Source: CAJCIW01 sp963833965 (GTDB lineage Bacteria; Chlamydiota; Chlamydiia; Chlamydiales; Rhabdochlamydiaceae). Taken from it: a stretch of 64,000 nucleotides of DNA. Where the stretch lies: assembly GCA_963833965.1 (NCBI GenBank), contig CAWHZZ010000003.1, forward strand, positions 682,001-746,000. Reading direction: 5' to 3'. This document shows positions 43,669 to 52,700 of this stretch, one piece after another. The stretch's first letter is position 1. Each line of letters opens with the position of its first letter. A program made the translations under genes and the position numbers. The notes under the pieces are model-generated. The model saw only the letters and a program-made list of their open reading frames with translations, was not told the DNA's origin and made no database searches.

Positions 43669-43804
43669 CTGCTTCACCCTCACTCAACATCTGAGAGCCT
43701 GTCTGCGAACTTGGATTTCGCCCTAGTGCTATAGTTAATAAAAATTTTCCTTAAATGGAAGAGTTTGTTATCCTTGCGTCTTTTTTCTAATAAGGGAAGG
43801 AACG

Positions 43805-44927
43805 ATGGGAAACAAGCAAACGCATGAAGTAGCTCTGTCGACAGAAGAGAGAGGATTTTTAATTAAAAATACAAAAAGTGGCGATTGGTCCCCTAGAGAG
43901 GTAAAGAGGGCGCAGATTCTTCTGAAAGCTGATAAGAACCACGAGGCTAAGAAAGATCATGAGATTGCTGATGAATTACATGTTCCCAATACACTGTGAC
44001 AAAGTTACGAGAGCGTTTTCACAAAGGAAGGCTTGAGGTAGTTCATGATAAACCTCGGACTGGCAGGCCAAGAATAATCGATGGTGATGTGGAGGCACAT
44101 ATCATCGCTGTAGCCTGTAGTGAAGCACCTGTGGGAAGAGAGCGATGGACGCTGCGACTAATCGCTGGAAGAGTGGTTACTCTCACTGATGTTGAATCTT
44201 GTTCCTATGGGTCTGTAAGGAACGTTTTAAAAAAAACGAGCTTAAACCGTGGCAGAAAAAAGAATGGAAAATCCCTCCAAAAGCCAACGACGAATTTGTC
44301 TGGAGGATGGAAGAAGTCCTAGAGATTTATAAAAGAGAATATGATCCAGAACATCCCTTGCTCTGCTTTGATGAAAGCAGCAAACAGCAGATACAAGAAG
44401 TGATAGAGAGCATCCCGATGGAATCAGGAAAGCCGGAGAGATACGACAGCGAATACAAGAGAAACGGGGTGAGCAATTTGTTCATGATTTTTGAGCCTTT
44501 TGAAGGGAAACGACATGTGCGAGTCACTGAACAACGAACTAAAAAAGATTGGGCCGATTGTATGAAGATGATTGTAGATGAGCTTTATCCAAATGCGAAG
44601 AAAATCACGATTGTCATGGACAACCTGAACACACATACGCCGGCCTCGCTATATGGGAAATTTACCCCTGAAGAGGCTCGAAGAATTACGGAAAAATTAG
44701 ACATTCAGTATACGCCAAAGCACGGAAGCTGGCTGAATATGGCAGAGATCGAATTTAGTGCTTTATCCAGGCAGTGTCTGAATAGGAGAATCGGGACAAC
44801 GGAAGAATTGGTGCGGGAAATCCAAGCTTGGGAAGGGGAGAGAAATAGAGCAGCCGTAAAGTGCAACTGGCGATTTAGAGCTGAAGATGCACGAATCAAA
44901 CTGAAAAAACTCTACCCTGAAATATAA
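43805..44927 (+). pseudogene. IS630-family transposase, two frameshifts
   Basis: Three frames join into one transposase. Frame 1 (43805-43999) carries the HTH start: LSTEERGFLIKN, REVKRAQILLKAD, DHEIADELHVPNT. After two extra bases near 43994, frame 2 continues TKLRERFHKGRLEVVHDKPR. After the run of eight A at 44229, frame 3 holds the DDE domain: LLCFDESSKQQ, IVMDNLNTHTPASLY, KHGSWLNMAEIEFSALSRQC. The second shift is -1 at T-TTA-AAA-AAA, a classic slippery site. The first shift has no such explanation, so the element is probably dead unless mobilised in trans. Confidence 0.88.
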
Positions 44928-44971
44928 GTAAGAATTTTATTAACTAAGTACTAGTTTTTGGATTATTTTGG

Positions 44972-45047
44972 CCGCTTTTCGATTCTTTTTTGCCGGGGTA
45001 GTATACGCAAGTTGATACAACCCCCGCAAAAAGAATTCGAAAATCGG
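44972..45047. repeat. Large subterminal hairpin near the right end of the IS630-type element
   Basis: The left arm from CCGCTTTTCGATTC through TTTTTTGCCGGGGTAGTAT pairs with the right arm ATACAACCCCCGCAAAAAG, AATTCGAAAATCGG with only a few mismatches, around a 10-base loop. It may act as a terminator for the transposase or as a site of transposase contact. The loop is where the similarity to the solitary end at 57781 begins. Confidence 0.7.
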
Positions 45048-45302
45048 CTCAAAAGAACCGAAAAATCGACAGAAACCAATTTCGCAGACAGGCTCTGAGG
45101 CAAACGATTCAGATATTGGGAATACATTGACTGCCCAGCCGAAGGGATACGTATATAAATTGTGCCGCTGCCTAATCGTTTTTTGTTTTGGAAATTGAAT
45201 TTCCGAGAACTAAAAGTAAATGCTGATCTTCAATTCTTTAATGCGTTGGTATATTTCGAAAGGAAAATTAGAATTTGGAAAAATAGTCATATTTTTTATT
45301 CT

Positions 45303-46325
45303 TTATTCTTTTTGATTTAAAAACTTGGTCCACTTCCATTCGCTGTCGATGATCGTGTTCAGATCGGAATACTTTGGCTCCCAGCCCAAAGTTGCTTTGG
45401 CAAGGGCAGAGTCGGCAGTCAGAAAAGCGGGGTCGCCTTCGCGGCGCGGGGCTTCATTGACGGGAATAGGCAATTGCGTGATTTTGCGGGCAGTGTCGAC
45501 CACTTCTTTTACGGAGGCCCCATTGCTAGTGCCGAGATTGAAGGCGATGCTGGGTTTTCCCTGCAGCAAATAGTTGAGGGCTTTGACGTGGGCGTCGGCG
45601 AGGTCGACGACGTGCAGGTAGTCTCGGACAGCGGTTCCATCGCGAGTGGGATAATCGTTGCCGAAAACGTCCAATTTTTCCCGCTTTTTCAGTACGACTT
45701 GCAAGACGATAGGGACAAGGTTGATCGGTTTATCGCCACGCTCGCCGCATTCGAGATTAAAATCGGCGCCAGCGACGTTGAAATAGCGCAAAGCGACCGA
45801 CTTGAGTCCATACGCCTTGTCGTGATCGCGCATCATATTTTCCACCATCCACTTTGACCAGCCGTAAGGATTGATCGGCTGACAGGTGTCGGTTTCTTTG
45901 AGAGGATTGGAATGTGATGGCTGACCATAAACCGCTGCGGAACTTGAGAAAATGATCTTGTCGATTTTCTTTTCCTTCATAGCGTCTAACAGGACAGTGG
46001 AACCGCCGACGTTATTGAGGTAGTATTTTGAAGGTTCTTTGACCGATTCGCCAACGGATTTAAAAGCGGCAAAATGCATGACGGCAATAGGGTGGTATTT
46101 GTCGATGACCTCGCACAGCCTTTGCCTATCGGAGATATCCCCTTTTTCGAATACTCCCCATTTTACGGCTTCAGCGTGGCCGCTGGACAAGTTGTCATAG
46201 ACGATGGGAAAGAAATTTGCTTCTTTTAATGCTTTGCATGCTTGAGTGCCGATATAGCCGGCGCCGCCGGTGACGAGAACGGCCTGTTGGCCATTAGTAT
46301 TTAAAAAAGATTTTGGTATAGCCAC
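45303..46325 (-). CDS. galE: UDP-glucose 4-epimerase
   Basis: Interconverts UDP-glucose and UDP-galactose. The Rossmann motif VLVTGGAGYIGTQA, the catalytic SSSAAVYG and Y-x3-K (NPYGWSKWMVE), the ALRYFNVAGAD and RDYLHVVDLADAH blocks are present. No ATG fits. I use GTG 46325 (340 aa); the frame is open to a TTG at 46373, but that region contains a TATAAT-like -10 element. The 200-base gap between the IS right end and this gene holds nothing recognised. Galactose epimerase supports surface-glycan synthesis; Chlamydia species lack it. Confidence 0.93.
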   Translation of the reverse strand: MAIPKSFLNTNGQQAVLVTGGAGYIGTQACKALKEANFFPIVYDNLSSGHAEAVKWGVFEKGDISDRQRLCEVIDKYHPIAVMHFAAFKSVGESVKEPSKYYLNNVGGSTVLLDAMKEKKIDKIIFSSSAAVYGQPSHSNPLKETDTCQPINPYGWSKWMVENMMRDHDKAYGLKSVALRYFNVAGADFNLECGERGDKPINLVPIVLQVVLKKREKLDVFGNDYPTRDGTAVRDYLHVVDLADAHVKALNYLLQGKPSIAFNLGTSNGASVKEVVDTARKITQLPIPVNEAPRREGDPAFLTADSALAKATLGWEPKYSDLNTIIDSEWKWTKFLNQKE

Positions 46326-46436
46326 AATTATTACGCTTTGTTTTATATTTCGAATAATAAAATTATAAAGCAAAAGAGCTTGAATCTCAATTCAAAAATC
46401 TTGTGAAATTAAAATTTTAAATGGACAGAGTCAAGT

Positions 46437-48239
46437 TTAATTTGGTGAGCAGATGGTGGGAATCATTTCGTCATCGTTTTCAATGGAGCCTTTATAGACG
46501 ATGCCTTTATGGGGGTCCAATGTCACCATTTGCCCGTCGGTCAATAGAGTCATTGCACCATCTGCCCTCGTCAAAATGGGGATATCGAGGGTTTTGGAAA
46601 CTTGGAGGGCAAATTGTTCTGAAGACGAGTCGTCGGGATGGTTCTGAAGAACGATCCCTAGGGCATTTTTCAGAAGGGGCAAATACGCATCGTCACAGCG
46701 AGGGATGACGAGGATGCGATCGCTGAGCTGCCCATGGCGCTTTTCGTCGGCGGCGTGCAGCAGGGTCACTTTGCCGTGTACGCGGCGGCCTGGGCGGGAA
46801 TGGCCGCGGACGAGGACATCGCCGATGCTCTCGACGATCATCATGTTCGTCGTGCCGCTGATGCCAAATGGGGAGCCTGCTGTCACGACGACGAGATCGC
46901 CATAACGGACGATTCCTTTTTTCAATGCAAAGCAGCTCGTGATGGAGATCGCTTCTTGCACATTTTTCGCCGCCGCCGGATCGACGGGGATCACTCCCCA
47001 ATTCAAGGCCATTTGATTGTAGATTTTTCGCTGGGCGGTGAGCACCACGATTGGCATTTCGGGGCGGAAGCGGGAGACAACGCGGGCGGTGAAGCCACTC
47101 TGAGTGAAGCAGAAAATCCCCTGCGCATGGGCGCTGTAGGCAGTCTTCACGGCGGCAAGGCCGAGCGAGTTGGAAACGTCGTTGAAATCGGTCTTGGAGT
47201 CGCGGTTGAAAAAGTCTCGATAGTTGAAGTCTTTTTCCGCCTCCTCGACGATGCTTCGCATCATCAAGACAGTCTCAATGGGATACTGGCCAACGGCGGT
47301 TTCCCCAGATAGCATGACGGCAGAGGTGCTATCATAGATCGCATTGGCGACATCGGAGACCTCGGCGCGGGTGGGCCGCGGGTTTTTGATCATCGATTCG
47401 AGCATTTGCGTGGCCGTAATGACAGGTTTACCCGCTTGATAGCATTTGCGGATCATCATCTTTTGCAGGCGGGGAACTTCTTCGAGCGGCAGCTCCACGC
47501 CAAGGTCGCCGCGCGCGACCATGATTCCATCGGCCACTTGCAAAATGCTGTCGAAATGCTGCACGCCCAAACCGTTCTCAATTTTTGCGATGACTTTGAT
47601 TTCCGACTTGTTTTGCTTGAGAAGAAGACTTTTGATCTCGAGGACATGATCGGGCGAGCGGATGAAGGAGGCGGCAATGAAATCAATGTCCTGCTGACAG
47701 CCGAATGTGATGTCGGAAATGTCCTGTTTGGTCATTGCGGGAAGATCGATATTGACGCCGGGGATGTTGACGCCTTTGTGATCTTTGAGAAGAGCGCTAT
47801 TTTCAATTTCGATGACGATTCCATCTTTGCGCTTTTCGACGACATGGGACATCAGATACCCGTCATCGATGAGCACCCGCATGCCGACCTCTAAGGCGTC
47901 AAGGGCGATCGGCGGAGTGACCTGGGCTTTTTTCTCATCGCCGATCACTTCTTCTTTGACGAGCAAAAACTTCTGTCCCGCACTTAAGGAAACTTGCCCA
48001 TTTTTTATATTGCCGATGCGAATTTCGGGACCCTTGGTGTCGAGCATAATCGCCAGAGGAATTTTCTTTTCTTCGCGTGCCTTTTGCAGCATTTGGATGG
48101 TTTTGAGGTGTTCGTCTTGCGTGCCATGGCTGAAATTGATCCTTGCGACGTTCATGCCTGCATCGATGAGCTGCAAGATTTTTTCATAGCTTCCGACCGC
48201 CGGCCCCATCGTGCAAATGATCTTAGTCCTAGTTCGCAT
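46437..48239 (-). CDS. pyk: Pyruvate kinase with C-terminal extension
   Basis: Start ATG 48239 (MRTRTKIICTMGPA); 600 residues. It converts phosphoenolpyruvate and ADP to pyruvate and ATP. Visible: RINFSHGTQDE, MLDTKGPEIR, IAKIENGLGV, MVARGDLGVELP, the signature ATQMLESMIKNPRPTRAEVS and VMLSGETAVGQYP. The C-terminal 110 residues (from VRGHSRPGRRVHGKV) form the extra PEP-utiliser-like domain known from Bacillus enzymes, but the usual T-S-H-A motif is replaced by DDSSSEQFAL, so no phospho-His is expected. A long fold-back repeat lies upstream. Confidence 0.96.
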   Translation of the reverse strand: MRTRTKIICTMGPAVGSYEKILQLIDAGMNVARINFSHGTQDEHLKTIQMLQKAREEKKIPLAIMLDTKGPEIRIGNIKNGQVSLSAGQKFLLVKEEVIGDEKKAQVTPPIALDALEVGMRVLIDDGYLMSHVVEKRKDGIVIEIENSALLKDHKGVNIPGVNIDLPAMTKQDISDITFGCQQDIDFIAASFIRSPDHVLEIKSLLLKQNKSEIKVIAKIENGLGVQHFDSILQVADGIMVARGDLGVELPLEEVPRLQKMMIRKCYQAGKPVITATQMLESMIKNPRPTRAEVSDVANAIYDSTSAVMLSGETAVGQYPIETVLMMRSIVEEAEKDFNYRDFFNRDSKTDFNDVSNSLGLAAVKTAYSAHAQGIFCFTQSGFTARVVSRFRPEMPIVVLTAQRKIYNQMALNWGVIPVDPAAAKNVQEAISITSCFALKKGIVRYGDLVVVTAGSPFGISGTTNMMIVESIGDVLVRGHSRPGRRVHGKVTLLHAADEKRHGQLSDRILVIPRCDDAYLPLLKNALGIVLQNHPDDSSSEQFALQVSKTLDIPILTRADGAMTLLTDGQMVTLDPHKGIVYKGSIENDDEMIPTICSPN

Positions 48240-48299
48240 TAGGTACACACCCCTCTTTCCTCCATGGTAAATGGGGGGATCAAATTTGTCACTACAGAG

Positions 48300-48520
48300 T
48301 TATACACCTCGTGATTCAAAAATCGGCCGCTGGCTTCGCCGGCATCTTCATCTTTGCAGCTGGCTGCATCGAGCTTGTGCTTGCACAAGCCCCTGCTCCT
48401 CTTGCAAAAGAGCGATTCAACGCTCTTTTGCAAGTGTCCGCAGTGCCAATGGCTTTGCCTGCTGCAAATCTGAAGCCCCGGCATTGCCATCGACCGATCC
48501 TTGAATCACTCTGTGTATAA
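48300..48520. repeat. Long fold-back element (about 220 bp imperfect inverted repeat)
   Basis: The outer ends TTATACAC-CTC-GTGATTCAA and the reverse complement of TTGAATCAC-TCT-GTGTATAA match. Pairing continues through ATCGG-CG-TGGC, TGCCGG, CTTCA, TTTGCAGC and GGC. The centre is a perfect 14-base stem (CTTGCAAAAGAGCG / CGCTCTTTTGCAAG) with a 6-base loop ATTCAA. No ORF of its own. It fills the gap between pyk and the small Cys-rich gene, so it may be a MITE-like insertion or a giant hairpin transcribed with neither gene. Confidence 0.75.
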
Positions 48521-48582
48521 ATTTTCATTGTAAAATAATAGGAAGAGGTGTAAAAACAAAGACACTACACCTGGAGGTAGCT

Positions 48583-48747
48583 ATGAAAAAGTTTAGCCAA
48601 ATTTTTGGAATAGTCATGTTGCTGGGATTTTGTGGAAATGCCTATGCCTGCTCCTGCCACCCCAAACCTCCTAAAGCCCAAGAGCAAATGAGCTCCTTCG
48701 AGACGCCCACAGATTCCGAGTGCCCCTGCAAAAAAAAGAAGACTTAA
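48583..48747 (+). CDS. 54-residue exported cysteine-rich peptide
   Basis: ATG 48583 has a strong GGAGGTAG six bases upstream. The product has a signal peptide (1-22, ending GNAYA) and a mature part of 32 residues that starts CSCHPKPPKA and ends SECPCKKKKT: two C-x-C motifs and a basic tail. It could be a disulphide-cross-linked envelope peptide (chlamydial envelopes rely on Cys cross-linking) or a metal-binding peptide; which is unknown. Its stop overlaps the end of the convergent F-box gene by 4 bases. Confidence 0.7.
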   Translation: MKKFSQIFGIVMLLGFCGNAYACSCHPKPPKAQEQMSSFETPTDSECPCKKKKT

Positions 48748-49595
48748 AAAATTGGGCAGAACTGGAATTTGACCTCGCTGGCCCTCTCCCCTATGCCGGA
48801 GTCCTCTCTTTCTGGGATTTGGATCAGGTGTGCAATCTCCTTAGGAATGTGCACTGTTTCAAAGGTATATCGATCGAGGTGAACACCCTTTAGGTTGGGG
48901 CACCGGCCGAGCTCAAGCGGCAAAGACTGGATCAGATTATCCCGTAAATCCAGCGCGATGAGCTGTTTGCATTGGCTAATTCCTGGAGGCAGCGATTTTA
49001 AGTTATTCTGGCAGAGGATGATGTTTTTCACGTCTCTCATCTGCTCAAAAAATTCGGCTGGCAGGCCAAGAATCCCTCTTGCAGACAGATCAATTTCTTC
49101 GACATTCAACCCCTGCTTCATCCAGCCTCGAATATGCTCTGCTTTTTCCAGAGGGTTTTGTGCTAACTGTTTGGGATGGGTGGCCGGCACATGGCAAAGC
49201 TGACTCAAATAATTCCAATGATCCCAAAAGGTGCTGAGTTTCATCGTTTGTATGTCTTCAAAAAAGGGATATACGGCCGAAAATGTTTTTTTTCGTGTGC
49301 TCACCATGTACTCTTTCACCTCGGCCAGAATTTGCGCATAGGCCAATTTCACAAGATGAGCGGCTTGGGTATTGGTCGGCTTTGGAACAAAATCCGTAAG
49401 GTAGATCAAAAGAGGAGCAATGTTTTTGTTTTTCATCCAGTCCTCGAAGATTTTGACGTAGAGAAATGGGTCCTCACGCACAGCGCGAGCCCACGTTTGG
49501 CAGACTTTGGAACAAAGGACTGGGTCCCCTATTGCTACAACGATGATCGACAACACCTCGCTGGGAAGCAGATCGTTTGCTAAACTCACTGTCAT
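48744..49595 (-). CDS. F-box plus leucine-rich-repeat protein, candidate host effector
   Basis: 283 residues. Residues 8-52 fit an F-box (LLPSEVLSIIVVAIGDPVLC, SKVCQTWARAVREDPFLYVK), the eukaryotic module that docks on SKP1 in SCF ubiquitin ligases. A helical linker follows, then LRR units from about 165 to 245: VEEIDLSARGILGLPAEFFE, VKNIILCQNNLKSLPPGI and LIALDLRDNLIQSLPLELG. F-box followed by LRRs is the SKP2/FBXL architecture, so I infer a secreted protein that redirects host ubiquitination. No signal peptide; export would be by the type III system. It is divergent from uvrA. Confidence 0.82.
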   Translation of the reverse strand: MTVSLANDLLPSEVLSIIVVAIGDPVLCSKVCQTWARAVREDPFLYVKIFEDWMKNKNIAPLLIYLTDFVPKPTNTQAAHLVKLAYAQILAEVKEYMVSTRKKTFSAVYPFFEDIQTMKLSTFWDHWNYLSQLCHVPATHPKQLAQNPLEKAEHIRGWMKQGLNVEEIDLSARGILGLPAEFFEQMRDVKNIILCQNNLKSLPPGISQCKQLIALDLRDNLIQSLPLELGRCPNLKGVHLDRYTFETVHIPKEIAHLIQIPEREDSGIGERASEVKFQFCPIF

Positions 49596-49711
49596 AAATT
49601 TACCTCAGCTTTAAAATTAATTTTTGCTCCTGGCAAAAACAGAATGACAAGAAGGAAAAAACGTGTCAGCATGGTGGCAGAGATTTTATCCTATAAACCT
49701 CATTATTATAA

Positions 49712-52700
49712 ATGTCAGAGCCTCAGATTGTTTTGAAAAAAGTCAAGGTCCATAATTTGAAAGGGGTCGACCTTGTCTTAAATCACAATGAACTGATCGT
49801 CTTCACAGGAGTCTCCGGTTCGGGAAAATCTTCACTTGCCTTTGATACGATTTACATCGAAGGGCAACGCCGTTATGTGGAATCGCTTTCCACCTATGCG
49901 AGGCGCCATCTAGGCGATCTGGCCAAACCCGACGCGGAGCTGATCAGCGGGATCTCACCGACCATCGCCATCGAACAGAAAACTGCCGGCCGCAATCCCC
50001 GCTCCACTGTCGGCACGATGACGGGCATCTACGACTTTATGCGTGTTCTTTTCGCGCGTATTGGCATCGCCCATTGCCCTATCAGCGGCGAGGTCGTCAC
50101 CCCGCAAAGCGCGGAACAAATTTTGAGGACCATCCGCGAACTCCCTGAAGGAACGCGCCTGATTCTTTTAGCGCCATTTGCAAAAAACAAAAAAGGGGAA
50201 TTCAAAGACGATTTTGCAGAGCTTGTCCGCAAAGGGTTCACACGAGTGCGGCTCGACGGCAAAATGATCGATTTGAGCGAAGAGGTCAAGATCGACGGTA
50301 AAGTCGCCCACGACATCGACATTGTGATCGACAGGCTGAGCGTGAGACCCGAAGAGGATAACCGGCTCGCAGAGGCCGTAAATCAAGCTTTAGAGAATGG
50401 CCAGGGGCTGATGAGCATTCTCGAAGTGGATAACGGTAAAGAAACCCTTTTTTCACAGCACGCCTTCTCTCCGAAATCAGGGCTCTCTTACGGACCCTTA
50501 GAGCCTTCCGACTTTTCATTTAACCATCCGAGTGGCATGTGCCCAACATGCCAAGGACTGGGCGTCATCCAGGAATTCGATCTGCAGCGGATCATCAACC
50601 CCGATCTGTCGATCGCCGAAGATTGCTGCCTCATCGCCAGCTCTTACAAAACCGTGCGCTACGGCAACATCTTCGATAACTTAGCGCGCCTTTATGGCTT
50701 TGACGTCAACGCGCCATGGAAAAAACTGCCCGAAAAGGCCAAAAAAGTGTATCTCTACGGCACCGAAAAGAAATGGACGGAGATGCGCTTTGTCCATCCG
50801 CATAAAAGAAGCCGTTGGACAGAATATGTGCAGTGGCGTGGCGTCCTCTTTGAGGCAAAAGAGCGTTTTAATCAGGCGCAAAGCGATCTATATCGCGCCA
50901 AAATGAAAGAACTGATGCAGGAATCGATTTGCCCCGATTGCCAAGGGCAAAAGATCCGCCCTTATCCCGCGGCAACAACCGTGGGAAAAAAAAGGATCGC
51001 TGAAATCACGGCGATGGCCGTCGATGACGCTCTGCAGTTTTTTCAAAAGCTTACCCTGGCAAAAAACGAAAAAATCATCGCCGAGGAACTTCTCAAGGAG
51101 ATTGTCCAAAGGCTACAATTCTTAAACGGCGTCGGACTCTATTACTTAAGTTTAGACCGGACCGCTCCCACCCTGTCGGGCGGGGAATCGCAGCGCGTAC
51201 GGCTCGCCTCCCAGATTGGTTCGGGCCTTGTCGGGGCCACCTATGTTTTGGACGAGCCTTCGATCGGTCTTCATCCGCGCGATAATCATAAGCTGCTGCA
51301 GACGTTGAAAAGCTTGCGCGACAAAGGGAACACCGTGATCGTGGTCGAGCACGACGAAGAGACGATCCGCTCTGCCGACACAATCGTCGACGTCGGCCCA
51401 CTCGCCGGCCAATTTGGCGGCAACATCATCGTTAAAGGCACTTTGCGCGATCTTCTCGCCTCTCCAGATTCTGTGACGGGCGCTTATCTTTCGGGGAAAA
51501 AACAGATTGCAGTTCCTAAACGCCGCTCTGCTGACGGAGAGCTCAAAATCGAGAAAGCCTCTCATCACAACCTCAAAAAGATCGATGTGGAGATCCCATT
51601 GAAGGTCCTTGTCGCCGTCACAGGCGTTTCGGGATCGGGCAAATCCTCTCTTATTACCGATACGCTCTACCCCGCGCTTTCCAATCACCTGCACCATGCA
51701 CAACTCCCGATCGGCAAACATAAAGCGATCCGCGGCATCGACCAAGTCGATAAGGTGATCGCCATCGACCAAACCCCAATCGGCCGCACGCCCCGCTCCA
51801 ACCCTGCAACTTTTATCAAACTTTTCGACGAGATCCGCGACCTGTTCAGCAACTTGCCGGAGAGCGTCGCGCAAGGCTACAAGGCGGGGCGGTTTAGCTT
51901 CAACGTCAAAGAAGGGTCTTGTCCTCACTGCTCCGGCATGGGGATGATCAAAATCGACATGGACTTCATGGAAGATGAATGGGTCCCTTGCGAATATTGC
52001 AAAGGCCAAAGATTTGACGACAACACGCTATCGATCCTCTATCGAGGGAAAAATATTTTCGAGATCTTACAGATGACCGTCGCGGAAGGGCAGGAATTTT
52101 TCTCTGCGATCCCACATCTCAAGACAAAGCTCGATACGCTGATGGATGTCGGCCTCGACTACATCCGTTTAGGCCAGCCTTCCCCAACGCTGTCTGGCGG
52201 CGAGGCGCAAAGGATCAAACTCGCCAAAGAACTCTCTCGCCCCTCTAGCGGCAACACATTGTACATTCTCGACGAACCAACGACGGGCCTGCATTTTCAC
52301 GACATTAAAAAATTGATCGACGTCTTGCAAAAGCTCGTGGAGCGCGGCAATACCGTCCTCGTGATCGAACACAATATGGACTTTGTGAAGACGGCGGATT
52401 GGGTGATCGATTTGGGACCGGAAGGCGGGAGATTTGGAGGCGAGGTCGTCGCCGTTGGAACGCCGGAAAAAATAGCCAAATTCAAAACACCGACGGGAGA
52501 AGCACTTAAAGCCGCTTTAAAACCTATCACGCACTTGCCGGCCTCACGGCCTCCTTCCATTCGACAACCATTACAGTCGATTCTTGTTGAAGGGGCGCGC
52601 CAAAACAATTTGAAAGGGATTGATGTACAAATCCCCCGCGGAAAAATTACGCTCTGTACTGGGCCTTCCGGATCGGGGAAATCCTCATTTGCCTTTGAGA

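Larger units (their letters stand above)
43694..45096 (+). mobile_element. IS630-type insertion sequence with 21-base terminal inverted repeats
   Basis: The left end AGAGCCTGTCTGCGAACTTGG (43694-43714) and the reverse complement of the right end (45076-45096) agree at 20 of 21 bases. A broken IS630-family transposase fills the space between them, and a large subterminal hairpin lies near the right end. A TGA triplet stands on both sides if the repeat is read from its second base, which is not the TA expected for IS630 and may be chance. The total of about 1.4 kb is longer than a typical 1.1 kb IS630. Confidence 0.88.

Noticed and set aside
48239..48528. Several 70-83 codon frames on both strands
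   Set aside because: They arise from the fold-back element's inverted arms, not from a gene.
51152..52009. 285-codon minus-strand frame
   Set aside because: Antisense shadow inside uvrA.
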